Part shown: positions 33,764 to 41,663 of the stretch, piece after piece
Layout of the letters: every line of letters starts with the position of its first letter
Numbering within the stretch: position 1 is the first letter of the stretch
From: Streptomyces roseofulvus
Lineage (GTDB): Bacteria; Actinomycetota; Actinomycetes; Streptomycetales; Streptomycetaceae
DNA: 64,000 bases
Assembly (NCBI RefSeq): GCF_039534915.1
Contig: NZ_BAAAWE010000001.1
Location: 5,270,001-5,334,000 of the forward strand
Direction of reading: 5' to 3'
The notes under the pieces: generated by a model
Database searches by the model: none
What the model was told of the DNA's origin: nothing
The model's input: only the letters and a program-made list of their open reading frames with translations
Translations under genes and position numbers: made by a program

Positions 33764-35974
33764 TTGAGTCGTGAAACTGGTCGAGAGACCGACAGTTCGT
33801 CCTCCGGCGCCCAGGGGCGCGGCGGGGCCGCCTACCCGTCGGGAACCCAGCCTTACGGATCCCGCCAGTATCCGTCGCTCCACCCGGCGCAGGACGCGCC
33901 GGAGGAGGGCCCCGGCGCGCCCGCCGCGCCGCCGGAGGAGCCGAAGACCGAGACCACCCTGACGACCCGGATCCGCATCAACATTCCGGGTTCGCGGCCG
34001 ATCCCGCCCGTCGTGGTCCGCAAGCCCGTCGCCGGCGCCGCCGACGACGCCGCGGCGACCGCCGAGCCGGAGCGGACCGCTCCCGCGCCGGCCCCGGAGC
34101 CCGAGCCGGAGCCGGCTCCCGCCCCGGCCGCGCCCGAGCCGCCGCAGGCCGCCGCCGAGGCGCCCAAGGCGAAGGAGCCCAGCGACTGGTTCGCGCCCCG
34201 CAAGAGCGCGCCCACGGCCCCCGCGCCCGGCCCCGCCGCCCCGGCGGCCCCGGCCCCCGCCGCGCCCGCCCCGAAGGCCCCCGGCGGCCCGCAGACCCCC
34301 GGCACCGGCTTCGCGGGCTCCGCGACCGCCGGCGTCCCCACGGTCGGCAGCGCGCCCTCCAGCCGCCCCGTCAGCAACCCGCTGTACGACACCGGCACCC
34401 TCCCCGGCTACGACGGCACCCCCGCCGCCGGCGTCCCCCTGTACGACGGCCCCGCGCCCGGCACCCAGGACGGGACCCCGGCGGGCGGCACGCCCGCGTA
34501 CGACGGCACGCCCGCCGAGGGGACGCCCAGGTACGACGCCACCCCGGCGGCCGGCTCGCCCCGGTACGACGGACAGCCCACCGGCCCGACCACGGGACCG
34601 GCCAGCGGCATCGCCGACCTCGGCGGCGGCGCCCCCCAGCGTCCCGCCATGCCCCGCCGCCCCGGCCCGGGTGCGGCCCGCGGCCCGATGGCCGGCGGTC
34701 CGGTCCCCGGCGGTCCCGTCCCCGGCGGTCCGGTGCCCGGCGGCCCCGGCCCGTACGGCCCCGGCGGCGCCCCGCGCATGTCCGACGACACCGCGATCCT
34801 GACGCCGCAGCAGCCCGCCCCGGTGCCGGGCCCCGGCGGTCCCGGCGCCCCGGGCGACCCCGCCGGCGGCAAGGTGTCCGGCGACACCCTGACGAGCGGC
34901 ATCCCGGTCGTGCCCCCGGCCGCCGGCCGGCCCGGCCCGGGCGGGCCGCCCCGGCCCCCGCACCAGGAGCGGGCCCCCCAGCCGGCGCCGGCCCCCCGGC
35001 CCGCGCCGAAGCCCGCCCCCGCGAAGAAGGGCCGCTCCAAGCTGGTCCTGGTGGCCGCCGGGGTCGTCGGCATCGCCGGCGTCGCCTACGGCGCCGGACT
35101 CCTCCTCAACCACTCCGACGTCCCGAAGGGCACCACCGTGCTCGGCGTGGACATCGGCGGCGGGACGAAGGACGAGGCCGTCAACAAGCTGGAGGCGACG
35201 CTCGGCAAGCGCGCCGCGACCCCGCTGCAGCTCTCCGTGGGCGGCAAGAAGATCCAGCTCGCCCCCGACAAGGCCGGTCTCTCCCTGGACAGCCAGGAGA
35301 CGGTCCGGGGCGCCGCCGGCAGCGACTACAACCCGGTCTCGGTGATCGGCTCCCTCTTCGGCGGCGAGCGGGTCGCGAAGCCGGTCTTCCCGGTCGACGA
35401 CGAGAAGCTCGCGGTCGCGCTCCGGGACCTCGCGGGCTCCTCCTCGTCGGCGACCGAGGCGACGATCCTGTTCGCCCCGAACAAGGTCACCGCCGTCGAG
35501 GGCAAGCCCGGCCAGGGCCTCGACGTCCAGCGCTCGATGATCTCCGTCAAGGACGCCTTCCGCGCCCAGGTCGAGACCGGCGTGACCAAGGTCGTCGAAC
35601 TCCCGGTCAGCGTCCGCAAGCCCACGGTCACCAAGGCCGAACTGGACCGGGCGATGAAGGAGTTCGCCCAGCCCGCCATGTCCGGCCGGATCACCATCCG
35701 GGCCGGCGGCAAGGAGATCGACTTCGGCCCGGCCCGCTCGCTGCCGCAGATCCTCTCCATGAAGGCCGTCGACGGACACCTGGTGGAGGTCTACGACAAG
35801 AAGGCGATCACCCGCCTCCTCGAAGGCACCTTCGACGGCGTCATGATCACCAAGGGCGACGGCAGCAAGCACGAGGTCTCCGCCGACGACGTCGCCTTCG
35901 TGATGCGCGACGCCCTCCGCGGCAGGACCAAGGCCGAGCGCACCGCGACGATCGACCTCAGCGGCGAGGGCTGA
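33764..35974 (+). CDS. membrane protein with disordered N-terminus and PG_binding_4/VanW-type domains
   Basis: A 736-residue protein starting at TTG behind GGGAGATCC (MSRETGRETDSSSSGAQG). Residues ~1-425 are low complexity: Pro/Ala/Glu stretches, YDGTP-type repeats (about 205-270) and GGPVP repeats. A membrane helix follows at ~427-445 (KLVLVAAGVVGIAGVAYGAGL). The extracellular part carries two repeats of the peptidoglycan-binding domain that often precedes VanW (GTTVLGVDIGGGTKDEAVNKL onward), but no VanW domain itself. It is therefore a wall-contacting type II membrane protein with a long disordered cytosolic arm. The partner is unknown. Confidence 0.75.
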   Translation: MSRETGRETDSSSSGAQGRGGAAYPSGTQPYGSRQYPSLHPAQDAPEEGPGAPAAPPEEPKTETTLTTRIRINIPGSRPIPPVVVRKPVAGAADDAAATAEPERTAPAPAPEPEPEPAPAPAAPEPPQAAAEAPKAKEPSDWFAPRKSAPTAPAPGPAAPAAPAPAAPAPKAPGGPQTPGTGFAGSATAGVPTVGSAPSSRPVSNPLYDTGTLPGYDGTPAAGVPLYDGPAPGTQDGTPAGGTPAYDGTPAEGTPRYDATPAAGSPRYDGQPTGPTTGPASGIADLGGGAPQRPAMPRRPGPGAARGPMAGGPVPGGPVPGGPVPGGPGPYGPGGAPRMSDDTAILTPQQPAPVPGPGGPGAPGDPAGGKVSGDTLTSGIPVVPPAAGRPGPGGPPRPPHQERAPQPAPAPRPAPKPAPAKKGRSKLVLVAAGVVGIAGVAYGAGLLLNHSDVPKGTTVLGVDIGGGTKDEAVNKLEATLGKRAATPLQLSVGGKKIQLAPDKAGLSLDSQETVRGAAGSDYNPVSVIGSLFGGERVAKPVFPVDDEKLAVALRDLAGSSSSATEATILFAPNKVTAVEGKPGQGLDVQRSMISVKDAFRAQVETGVTKVVELPVSVRKPTVTKAELDRAMKEFAQPAMSGRITIRAGGKEIDFGPARSLPQILSMKAVDGHLVEVYDKKAITRLLEGTFDGVMITKGDGSKHEVSADDVAFVMRDALRGRTKAERTATIDLSGEG
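34403..34580 (+). repeat. in-frame repeats encoding YDGTPAxG-type units
   Basis: At least six degenerate copies of a unit translating as Y-D-G/A-T-P-A-x-G-x-P lie in tandem inside the preceding gene. Repeat number is likely to vary between strains. Confidence 0.6.
34692..34748 (+). repeat. 15-bp tandem repeat encoding GGPVP
   Basis: Three to four tandem 15-bp units (GGCGGTCCGGTCCCC type) in the same gene, giving GGPVPGGPVPGGPVPGG. Confidence 0.65.
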
Positions 35975-35993
35975 CCCCCGGCCCGAGCCCACC

Positions 35994-36030
35994 CCGACAC
36001 CCCCGCGGGCACCCGCCCGGGGGGTGTCGG
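35994..36030. terminator. hairpin after the PG-binding protein gene
   Basis: A 10- to 11-bp perfect stem (CCGACACCCC / GGGGTGTCGG) with an inner GC-rich loop, 20 nt after the stop codon. It has no T-tract. Confidence 0.6.
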
Positions 36031-36067
36031 CGTCCGGCGGCGCAGCACCGCCGCTCACAATGGGGGC

Positions 36068-36430
36068 ATGCACCTGACCGCAGACATCCTCGTCGCCCTC
36101 ATCGCACTCCTGCACGCCTACATCCTCGTGATGGAGATGTTCCTGTGGGAGAAGGACGCCGGTCGCCGCTTCTCCGGCTTCGACGCGCGGCTCGCCCGCG
36201 AGACCGCGACCATGGCCGCCAACCAGGGCCTCTACAACGGCTTCATCGCGGCGGGACTCGTCTGGGGCCTGATCGCCGACGACCCGACCGGCTTCCGGGT
36301 CCAGGTCTTCTTCCTGTCGTGCGTCGTCGTCGCCGGCCTCTACGGCGCCGCCACCGCCAACCGCCGCATCCTCTTCGCCCAGGCCCTCCCCGGCGCCCTC
36401 GCCCTCTCCGCCGTCCTCGTCGCCGGCTGA
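36068..36430 (+). CDS. DUF1304 family membrane protein
   Basis: A 120-residue protein with four transmembrane helices, starting MHLTADILVALIALLHAYIL. The sequence HAYILVMEMFLWEK and TMAANQGLYNGFIAAGL match the DUF1304 family, which has no proven function. The ATG at this position directly precedes the first helix. It stands alone between a terminator hairpin and the tRNA-like gene. Confidence 0.85.
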   Translation: MHLTADILVALIALLHAYILVMEMFLWEKDAGRRFSGFDARLARETATMAANQGLYNGFIAAGLVWGLIADDPTGFRVQVFFLSCVVVAGLYGAATANRRILFAQALPGALALSAVLVAG

Positions 36431-36522
36431 GCGCCCGGCGCACCTGACGCCCCCTCATCGCCGCGCCCCGGAAAGTCGTTCGCCCTGCTCGGACGGCCCC
36501 GCCTAGACTCGGCGGCCTGGGA

Positions 36523-36597
36523 GCGGGGTCGTAGCACAGAGGTAATGCGCCGCGATGGCATCTCGGAGGACGCCGGTTCGAATCCGGTCGCCCCGCT
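36523..36597 (+). tRNA. atypical tRNA-like gene, anticodon GGC (Ala codon), irregular acceptor stem
   Basis: The body is a good tRNA. U8-A9 is followed by a D arm (GCAC/AUGC, loop with GG at 18-19), an anticodon arm with loop AUGGCAU (U33, anticodon GGC), a 5-nt variable loop AGGAC, a T stem GCCGG/CCGGU and a perfect T loop TTCGAAT. The acceptor is odd. The 5' strand CGGGG-U-CG pairs with CGCCCCG only if one U bulges out, and pairing extends outward for five further pairs to 36519/36600. The anticodon stem has a C-U mismatch. The alanine identity pair G3-U70 is absent. It could be a specialised tRNA, or a degenerate copy. No CCA is encoded. Confidence 0.6.
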
Positions 36598-36652
36598 CCC
36601 TCTCTTCCGCGAACCCCTGGCCCGCCCCCGCCCCCCGACGTAGCCTCGCTCC

Positions 36653-37468
36653 ATGATCACCCAGGAGCTCACCGACGCCGAGGTCGCCGCCGCGGCGGCC
36701 CGCGCCGGCGCCGAGGTCGTCCGCGGCCTCCACGGACAGGAACTCGAACGGATCGACAAGGGCGCGGGCGACTTCGCCACCACCGCCGATCTCGCGGCCG
36801 AGCGGGCCATCCTCGACGTCCTGCGCGCCGCCCGCCCCGACGACGCGATCCTCGGCGAGGAGAGCGGCCGGCAGGGCGCGGCCGACGCCGACCGCCAGTG
36901 GCTGGTGGACCCGCTCTGCGGCACCCTCAACTACGCCGTCGGCAACAAGCTGGTGGCCGTCAACGTGGCCCTGCGCGGCGGGGCGGCGGCCGTCGCGGAC
37001 CCGTTCGGCGGCGAGGACGGGGAGGTGTTCCACACCGACGGCACGCGCGCGTGGGGGCAGGACGGGAAGCCCCTCGCCCCGACCGCCGCGACCGGGCTCG
37101 TCGACGTCAACCTGGACCCGCCGTTCCCCGGCGCCCCCGGCTTCCGCGCCGTCGACCTCCTCGCCCACCCGGACTTCGTCGCCGGGTTCCGCCCCCGCGT
37201 GGTCTCCACCTCGCTCGCGCTCGCCTGGGTCGCGGCGGGCAAGCGGGCCGCGTACGTCACCGACGGGGGCGACCTCACCGGCAGCGTCCACTTCGCCGCC
37301 GGCATCGCCCTCTGCCGGGCCGCCGGCTGCGTCGTCACCGGCATCGACGGCGCCCCCCTGGAGGCGGGCCGCGCCCGCGGGCTCGTCGCCGCCGCCGACG
37401 CCCCCACCCACGCCCGCCTGATGGACCTCATCCGCTCCCAGGGCCGGTTCAGCCCGGCCCAGGGCTAG
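36653..37468 (+). CDS. inositol-monophosphatase-family protein with altered metal motifs
   Basis: A 271-residue protein of the IMPase/FIG superfamily: DFATTADLAAERAIL, ILGEESGRQ and a final sugar-phosphatase-like AGCVVTGIDGAPLE. However, motif A, normally DPxDGT, reads VDPLCGTLNYA, and motif B, normally WDxAAG, reads SVHFAAG. Two Asp that bind catalytic Mg2+ in the family are therefore replaced by Cys and His. The protein may have lost phosphatase activity or changed chemistry. The TAG stop lies within the CTAG at the edge of a MITE-like element. Confidence 0.78.
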   Translation: MITQELTDAEVAAAAARAGAEVVRGLHGQELERIDKGAGDFATTADLAAERAILDVLRAARPDDAILGEESGRQGAADADRQWLVDPLCGTLNYAVGNKLVAVNVALRGGAAAVADPFGGEDGEVFHTDGTRAWGQDGKPLAPTAATGLVDVNLDPPFPGAPGFRAVDLLAHPDFVAGFRPRVVSTSLALAWVAAGKRAAYVTDGGDLTGSVHFAAGIALCRAAGCVVTGIDGAPLEAGRARGLVAAADAPTHARLMDLIRSQGRFSPAQG

Positions 37469-37657
37469 GCCGTCTCTTCCGGATCATGCCGGGCTCGCGA
37501 CGCCTGGCACGCACGCTCGCCGCGTTGTCGTCGGTCGCCGACTCCCCCAGCTACCGCTGGGAGGTGCCCCCACCGCGTCGGCTCCCTCCTCCGCCTTGCG
37601 AGCGCACGCACCGGACGCCGCTCCCTGATCCGGCCTGATCCGAAAGAAACGACCTAG
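37465..37657 (+). mobile_element. 193-bp MITE-like element, copy 1
   Basis: Bounded by CTAG on both sides, with 28-bp imperfect terminal inverted repeats (24 of 28 identical by eye): the left end reads CTAGGCCGTCTCTTCCGG, and the right end read backwards is CTAGGTCGTTTCTTTCGG. The interior has a small inverted repeat around CCCAGCTACCGCTGGG. It is 193 bp long, too short for a transposase. A second copy at 44989 has the same length and about five differences. TA/CTAG target preference suggests mobilisation by an IS630-type transposase (inference). Its ends give the TAG stops of both flanking genes. Confidence 0.75.
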
Positions 37658-38511
37658 TTCAGCCGCGCCCGGGCCGCCTGGGCCCGGTGGCGGATCGCGG
37701 CGGCGGAGTCCGGGTCGACCGCGTCCATGATCTGCGCGTACGCCTCCATCTCGGCCGCGCCGGTCAGGAAGTCGCCGCGCTGGACGAGGAGTTCCGCCCG
37801 CTCGTAGCGGAGGCGGGCCGGGTGGGACGGGAGCAGCAGCGCCAGCTCCACCGCCCACAGGGCCACATCGGAGCGCTCCGGGCGGGGGGTCGCCCAGGCG
37901 CGGATGTTGCCGAGGATCCGCAGCACGATCGCGCCCGGCTCGGCCGGCCGCAGCATGGAGCGGTCCAGGGCCTCGCCGGTCGCGCTCGCCACCAGCAGTT
38001 CGGCGTCCTCCGCCGTCATCGGCAGCCCGCCGGCGAAGGGGTCGGCGAGGTCCAGGTCGGCCGGGTCGCCGAAGCCGACGACGAAGTGGCCGGGCAGCCC
38101 GAGCCCGTACACCGGCGCACCGGCCCGCCGGGCGACCTCGATCCACACCACGGACAGCAGGATCGGCAGACCGCGCCGGCGCCGCAGCACCTCGTGCAGC
38201 AGCGAGGACTCCAGGCGCTGGTAGTCGGCGGGGACCCCCTCGAACCCCTCGCGGCCGCCGAGGAGCGCCGCCAGCTCGGCCTTCCACGCGCCGGTGAAGC
38301 GGGTGCCGTACGGGACGAGCCCGGCGAGCCGGTCGAGTTCGACGTCGGCCTCGACCAGGTCCTGTTCGGTGACGGCCGGGTCCGCCACGGCGCAGATCAG
38401 CAGGCAGAGCCGGGCGAGGTCGGGCCGCTCGGCCCTGGCCTCCTCCGCGAACTCCCGCCGCCGGTCCGGCGTCCGGTCGGGCGGCGGCTTCAGGGGGTCC
38501 TCCGCGCTCAC
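37654..38511 (-). CDS. SirB1-like transglutaminase-fold protein with TPR-like tail
   Basis: A 285-residue cytosolic protein. The central part has the SirB1 pattern: YQRLESSLLHEVLRRRRGLP, ILLSVVWIEVARRAGAPVYG and LPGHFVVGFGD. The last ~80 residues are helical and TPR-like (LALLLPSHPARLRYERAELL). SirB1 proteins share the transglutaminase fold, but the catalytic Cys is not evident here. The stop TAG is formed by the CTAG end of the MITE-like element, so the original 3' end may have been changed by insertion. The neighbouring acetyltransferase gene lies 7 nt upstream and is probably in the same operon. Confidence 0.8.
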   Translation of the reverse strand: MSAEDPLKPPPDRTPDRRREFAEEARAERPDLARLCLLICAVADPAVTEQDLVEADVELDRLAGLVPYGTRFTGAWKAELAALLGGREGFEGVPADYQRLESSLLHEVLRRRRGLPILLSVVWIEVARRAGAPVYGLGLPGHFVVGFGDPADLDLADPFAGGLPMTAEDAELLVASATGEALDRSMLRPAEPGAIVLRILGNIRAWATPRPERSDVALWAVELALLLPSHPARLRYERAELLVQRGDFLTGAAEMEAYAQIMDAVDPDSAAAIRHRAQAARARLN

Positions 38512-38518
38512 GCCTCGC

Positions 38519-39520
38519 TCACGCCTCCGCCTGCCGGTAGTGGTGGTAGTGGTGGTGCACCGCGAAGCCCATCCCCTCGTACAGCGCCCGCGCCGCCTCG
38601 TTGTCGCTCTCGACCTGGAGCCAGGCCGCCGACGCGCCCTCGTCGAGGGCCTGCCGGGCGAGCGCGGTCATGACCGCGGTGGCCAGTCCCCGACGGCGGA
38701 GCTCCGGATCGACCTCTATCGCCAGGAAGCCGGCCCACCGTCCGTCGACGACACAACGCCCGATGGCGGCCGGTACTTCCCCGGTGCCCGCGACGGACGC
38801 GAACCACACACTCGGCCCCGCGCCGAGCACCTGCCGCACCGCCGGGCTCGTCGCCGTGAACCGCTGGTAGCGGCGCAGCCACGCCTCGTCGGGCGTCCGG
38901 GAGAGGCGGACCTCCACGGGGCCGGGCTCCCGGTCGGCGAGCGGCGCGAGGGCCGCGATCCGCAGCTCGGCCGTGACCTCACGGGTCCAGCCGAGCCGTT
39001 CCAGCTCGGCGGAGAGCAGCTCCTGGGTGCCCTCGGCGCCGGTCGCGGTCTGCACGTACGCGGGCAGCTTCCGGTCCGCGTACCACTCCCGCACGACCGC
39101 CAGCGCGTCGGCGACCGGCAGCCCGGGATCGCCCGCCGGCAGCACCGAGTTGGCCCGCCGGGTGAATCCGTCGGCGGCCCGCAGGGTCCACTCCCCGAGC
39201 ATCTCGCTCTCGACCGGCTGCCACGCGCGCGCGGCGGCCCGGGAGAGCTCCGGGAAGGTGGCGGCGGGGCCGCGGCGGCGGGCCGGCGCCGCCGGCACGA
39301 TCTTGCCCGCGACCAGGCGCGGTTCCGGGATCCGGACGGTCTCGCCGCTCTTTCGTGTGATCGTGAGCACACCCGCGTCCCAGGATGTGAGCACCCCAAC
39401 GGCGTCCGTGAATCGTTCACCCTCCGACGGGGAGTCCGTCACATACCGAACGGAGACACGTTTCCCCACGTCAGCGCTGGTGACACGGACCTCAAGCCGT
39501 CCTCCGCCGGTGAATTCCAC
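38519..39520 (-). CDS. GNAT-family N-acetyltransferase with N-terminal SH3-like domain
   Basis: A 333-residue protein. The first ~60 residues (EFTGGGRLEVRVTSADVGKR) look like a small beta-barrel. The C-terminal half is a GNAT domain, with the acetyl-CoA loop ELRRRGLATAVMTAL and the following DNEAARALYEGMGF. It would acetylate an unknown amine. I placed the start at a GTG 6 nt after GGAG; an ATG 69 nt upstream would extend the protein into the ferredoxin promoter region. It ends 7 nt before the SirB1-like gene on the same strand. Confidence 0.82.
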   Translation of the reverse strand: MEFTGGGRLEVRVTSADVGKRVSVRYVTDSPSEGERFTDAVGVLTSWDAGVLTITRKSGETVRIPEPRLVAGKIVPAAPARRRGPAATFPELSRAAARAWQPVESEMLGEWTLRAADGFTRRANSVLPAGDPGLPVADALAVVREWYADRKLPAYVQTATGAEGTQELLSAELERLGWTREVTAELRIAALAPLADREPGPVEVRLSRTPDEAWLRRYQRFTATSPAVRQVLGAGPSVWFASVAGTGEVPAAIGRCVVDGRWAGFLAIEVDPELRRRGLATAVMTALARQALDEGASAAWLQVESDNEAARALYEGMGFAVHHHYHHYRQAEA

Positions 39521-39632
39521 AGCTTCTCCGCCCCTCCTGTTCGGATCGCCCTCAAGAACGGAGATACTAGGTGCGGGCATCGACGACACCGCGCTCCCGC
39601 GCAGACCAGCCCTACCGAGGAGGAACGACAGC

Positions 39633-39953
39633 GTGACCTACGTCATCGCGCAGCCTTGTGTCGACGTCAAGGACAAGGCTTGCATCGAGGAGTGCCCCGT
39701 CGACTGCATCTACGAGGGCAAGCGATCTCTCTACATCCACCCGGACGAGTGCGTCGACTGTGGAGCCTGTGAGCCGGTCTGCCCGGTCGAGGCGATCTTC
39801 TACGAGGACGACACCCCGGAGGAGTGGAAGGACTACTACAAGGCGAACGTCGAGTTCTTCGACGACCTGGGTTCGCCCGGTGGCGCCTCCAAGCTCGGCG
39901 AGATCGAGCGCGACCACCCCTTCATCGCCGCCCTGCCGCCGCAGAACGGCTGA
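39633..39953 (+). CDS. fdxA: 7Fe ferredoxin (3Fe-4S and 4Fe-4S)
   Basis: A 106-residue ferredoxin, MTYVIAQPCVDVKDKACIEE. Cys at residues 9, 17 and 50 fit the 3Fe-4S cluster, and 21, 40, 43 and 46 the 4Fe-4S cluster, as in Azotobacter ferredoxin I; Cys25 is the spare. The C-terminal FYEDDTPEEWKDYYKANVEFF is typical of the actinobacterial FdxA/FdxC group. It transfers electrons, for example to cytochrome P450 or nitrogen/sulfur enzymes. The GTG has a perfect AGGAGG site. dapC lies directly downstream, as in M. tuberculosis. Confidence 0.95.
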   Translation: MTYVIAQPCVDVKDKACIEECPVDCIYEGKRSLYIHPDECVDCGACEPVCPVEAIFYEDDTPEEWKDYYKANVEFFDDLGSPGGASKLGEIERDHPFIAALPPQNG

Positions 39954-40045
39954 TCTTTCGTTGCACCCGCTCTCGGTCCCGTACGGCTCCACCGCCGTGC
40001 GGGACCGACGCGTATCGCGTACGCACTGAGGAAGTGAGCCAACCC

Positions 40046-41140
40046 GTGAGCGCAGTCTCTTCGCGCCTGCCCGTCTTCCCCTGGGACAAGCTGGAGCCGT
40101 ACAAGGCGACCGCCCTGGCCCACCCGGACGGGATCGTGGACCTGTCGGTCGGCACGCCGGTCGACCCGGTGCCCCCGCTGATCCAGGAGGCCCTGGTGGC
40201 CGCGGCGGACTCGCCGGGCTATCCGACGGTCTGGGGCACCCCGGCGCTGCGCGACGCGCTCACCGGCTGGTGCGGGCGACGGCTCGGCGCGACCGGCTTC
40301 GCCCACGAGAACGTGCTGCCGGTGGTCGGCTCCAAGGAGCTGGTCGCCTGGCTGCCGACCCAGCTGGGCCTCGGCGCCGGGGACAAGGTGGCCTACCCGC
40401 GGCTCGCGTACCCGACGTACGAGGTCGGCGCGCGGCTCTGCGGCGCGGAGGCGGTGGTCTACGACGACCCCACGGAGCTGGACCCGGCCGGCCTGAAGCT
40501 GCTGTGGCTCAACTCCCCGTCGAACCCGACCGGCAAGGTCCTCCCGAAGGACGAGCTCACCCGGATCGTGGCCTGGGCCCGCGAGCACGGCGTCCTCGTC
40601 TTCTCCGACGAGTGCTACCTCGAACTGGGCTGGGAGGCCGACCCGGTGTCGGTCCTGCACCCGGACGTCTGCGGCGGCTCGTACGAGGGGATCGTCGCCG
40701 TCCACTCGCTCTCCAAGCGCTCCAACCTGGCCGGCTACCGGGCGGCGTTCGTCGCCGGCGACGCGGCCGTCCTCGGCGAGCTGCTCCAGATCCGCAAGCA
40801 CGGCGGCATGATGACCGCGGCGCCCGTCCAGGCCGCCACCGTCGCCGCCCTCGGCGACGACACCCACGTCGCCGAGCAGCGCGCCCGGTACGCGGCCCGG
40901 CGTGCCGCCCTGAAGGGCGCCCTGGAGGCCCACGGCTTCCGCATCGAGCACTCCGAGGCCAGCCTCTACCTGTGGGCCACCCGCGACGAGCCCTGCTGGG
41001 ACACGGTGGCGTACCTGGCGGAGAAGGGGATCCTGGTCGCCCCGGGCGACTTCTACGGCGAGGCGGGTGCCCGCTTCGTGCGGGTCGCCTTCACGGCGAC
41101 GGACGAGCGGGTCGACGCGGCGGTCAAGCGCCTCGGCTGA
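40046..41140 (+). CDS. dapC: succinyldiaminopimelate transaminase DapC
   Basis: A 364-residue class I/II PLP aminotransferase that makes N-succinyl-LL-DAP in the lysine and peptidoglycan pathway. LWLNSPSNPTGKVLPKDEL contains the pyridine-binding region. FSDECYLELGW and HSLSKRSNLAGYRAAF hold the PLP lysine at about residue 224. The next enzyme of this pathway, dapE, lies 1.8 kb downstream. I chose the GTG giving MSAVSSRLPVF; a GTG 12 nt upstream (MSQPVSAV) is closer to the ribosome site and is possible. Confidence 0.9.
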   Translation: MSAVSSRLPVFPWDKLEPYKATALAHPDGIVDLSVGTPVDPVPPLIQEALVAAADSPGYPTVWGTPALRDALTGWCGRRLGATGFAHENVLPVVGSKELVAWLPTQLGLGAGDKVAYPRLAYPTYEVGARLCGAEAVVYDDPTELDPAGLKLLWLNSPSNPTGKVLPKDELTRIVAWAREHGVLVFSDECYLELGWEADPVSVLHPDVCGGSYEGIVAVHSLSKRSNLAGYRAAFVAGDAAVLGELLQIRKHGGMMTAAPVQAATVAALGDDTHVAEQRARYAARRAALKGALEAHGFRIEHSEASLYLWATRDEPCWDTVAYLAEKGILVAPGDFYGEAGARFVRVAFTATDERVDAAVKRLG

Positions 41141-41158
41141 CCGCGCGGTCACGGTACG

Positions 41159-41197
41159 CGGAAGGGCCCGGGCGCGTGTGCGACCCGGGCCCTTCCG
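41159..41197. terminator. bidirectional terminator between dapC and the secreted-protein gene
   Basis: A perfect 14-bp stem (CGGAAGGGCCCGGG / CCCGGGCCCTTCCG) with an 11-nt loop. It lies between convergent genes. Confidence 0.75.
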
Positions 41198-41213
41198 TGC
41201 GTCCGCCGACGGC

Positions 41214-41663
41214 TCAGCCGAGGGGCAGGCCGCCCAGCATCTGGCCGGCCGGGGCGCCGCCCAGCGCGCCGGCCGCCGGGGTGCCGCCGGTGCTGTCGGC
41301 GGCGGCACCGGCCGTCTCGCCGAGCGCCTGGCCGGCGCTGCCCGCGGTCTCGCCGGCGATCTCCTGGGCCGCCGGGGTGGCGGTCTTGCCGGCCGCGCCC
41401 ACGGCCTTGCCGGCGGCCGGGACGGCCGTGCCGACGGCCTCGCCGCCGGTCGCGCCCGCGACACCGGTCGTGGTCCGGGCGGCACCGTCGACGGCCGAAC
41501 CCGCGTCGGCCGCGTCCAGCGCGGTCAGGCCACCGAGCGCGCCGGTCGGCGCGAGGCCCTGGTCCAGGGCGCTCGCGGAGCCGGCCGCGCCGACCACGGG
41601 GGCTGCGCCGGCCGCGACGATCAGGGCGACACGGGCGATCCGGCGGGTCAGGGGGAGGGACAT
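41214..41663 (-). CDS. small secreted Ala/Gly/Thr-rich protein
   Basis: A 149-residue protein with a clear Sec signal peptide (residues 1-32, SLPLTRRIARVALIVAAGAAP to SASA|LD). The mature chain is almost entirely Ala, Gly, Thr, Pro and Val in degenerate repeats (GTAVPAAGKAVGAAGKTATP), with no Cys and no catalytic motif. Such proteins are often mislabelled as ATP-binding; I see no nucleotide-binding site. AAGGAG lies 6 nt before the ATG. It may be a cell-wall-associated structural protein. Confidence 0.65.
   Translation of the reverse strand: MSLPLTRRIARVALIVAAGAAPVVGAAGSASALDQGLAPTGALGGLTALDAADAGSAVDGAARTTTGVAGATGGEAVGTAVPAAGKAVGAAGKTATPAAQEIAGETAGSAGQALGETAGAAADSTGGTPAAGALGGAPAGQMLGGLPLG

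Noticed and set aside
34403..34750. CRISPR-like repeat array
   Set aside because: Repeats are in frame, variable and translate into Pro/Gly protein repeats inside a long gene; no spacers of constant length and no cas genes.
37484..38287. Open frame starting in the MITE-like element and running through the SirB1-like gene
   Set aside because: It is the same spurious translation (ending CVPGVASPA) that the element yields at both copies; the real gene in this stretch is in another frame.
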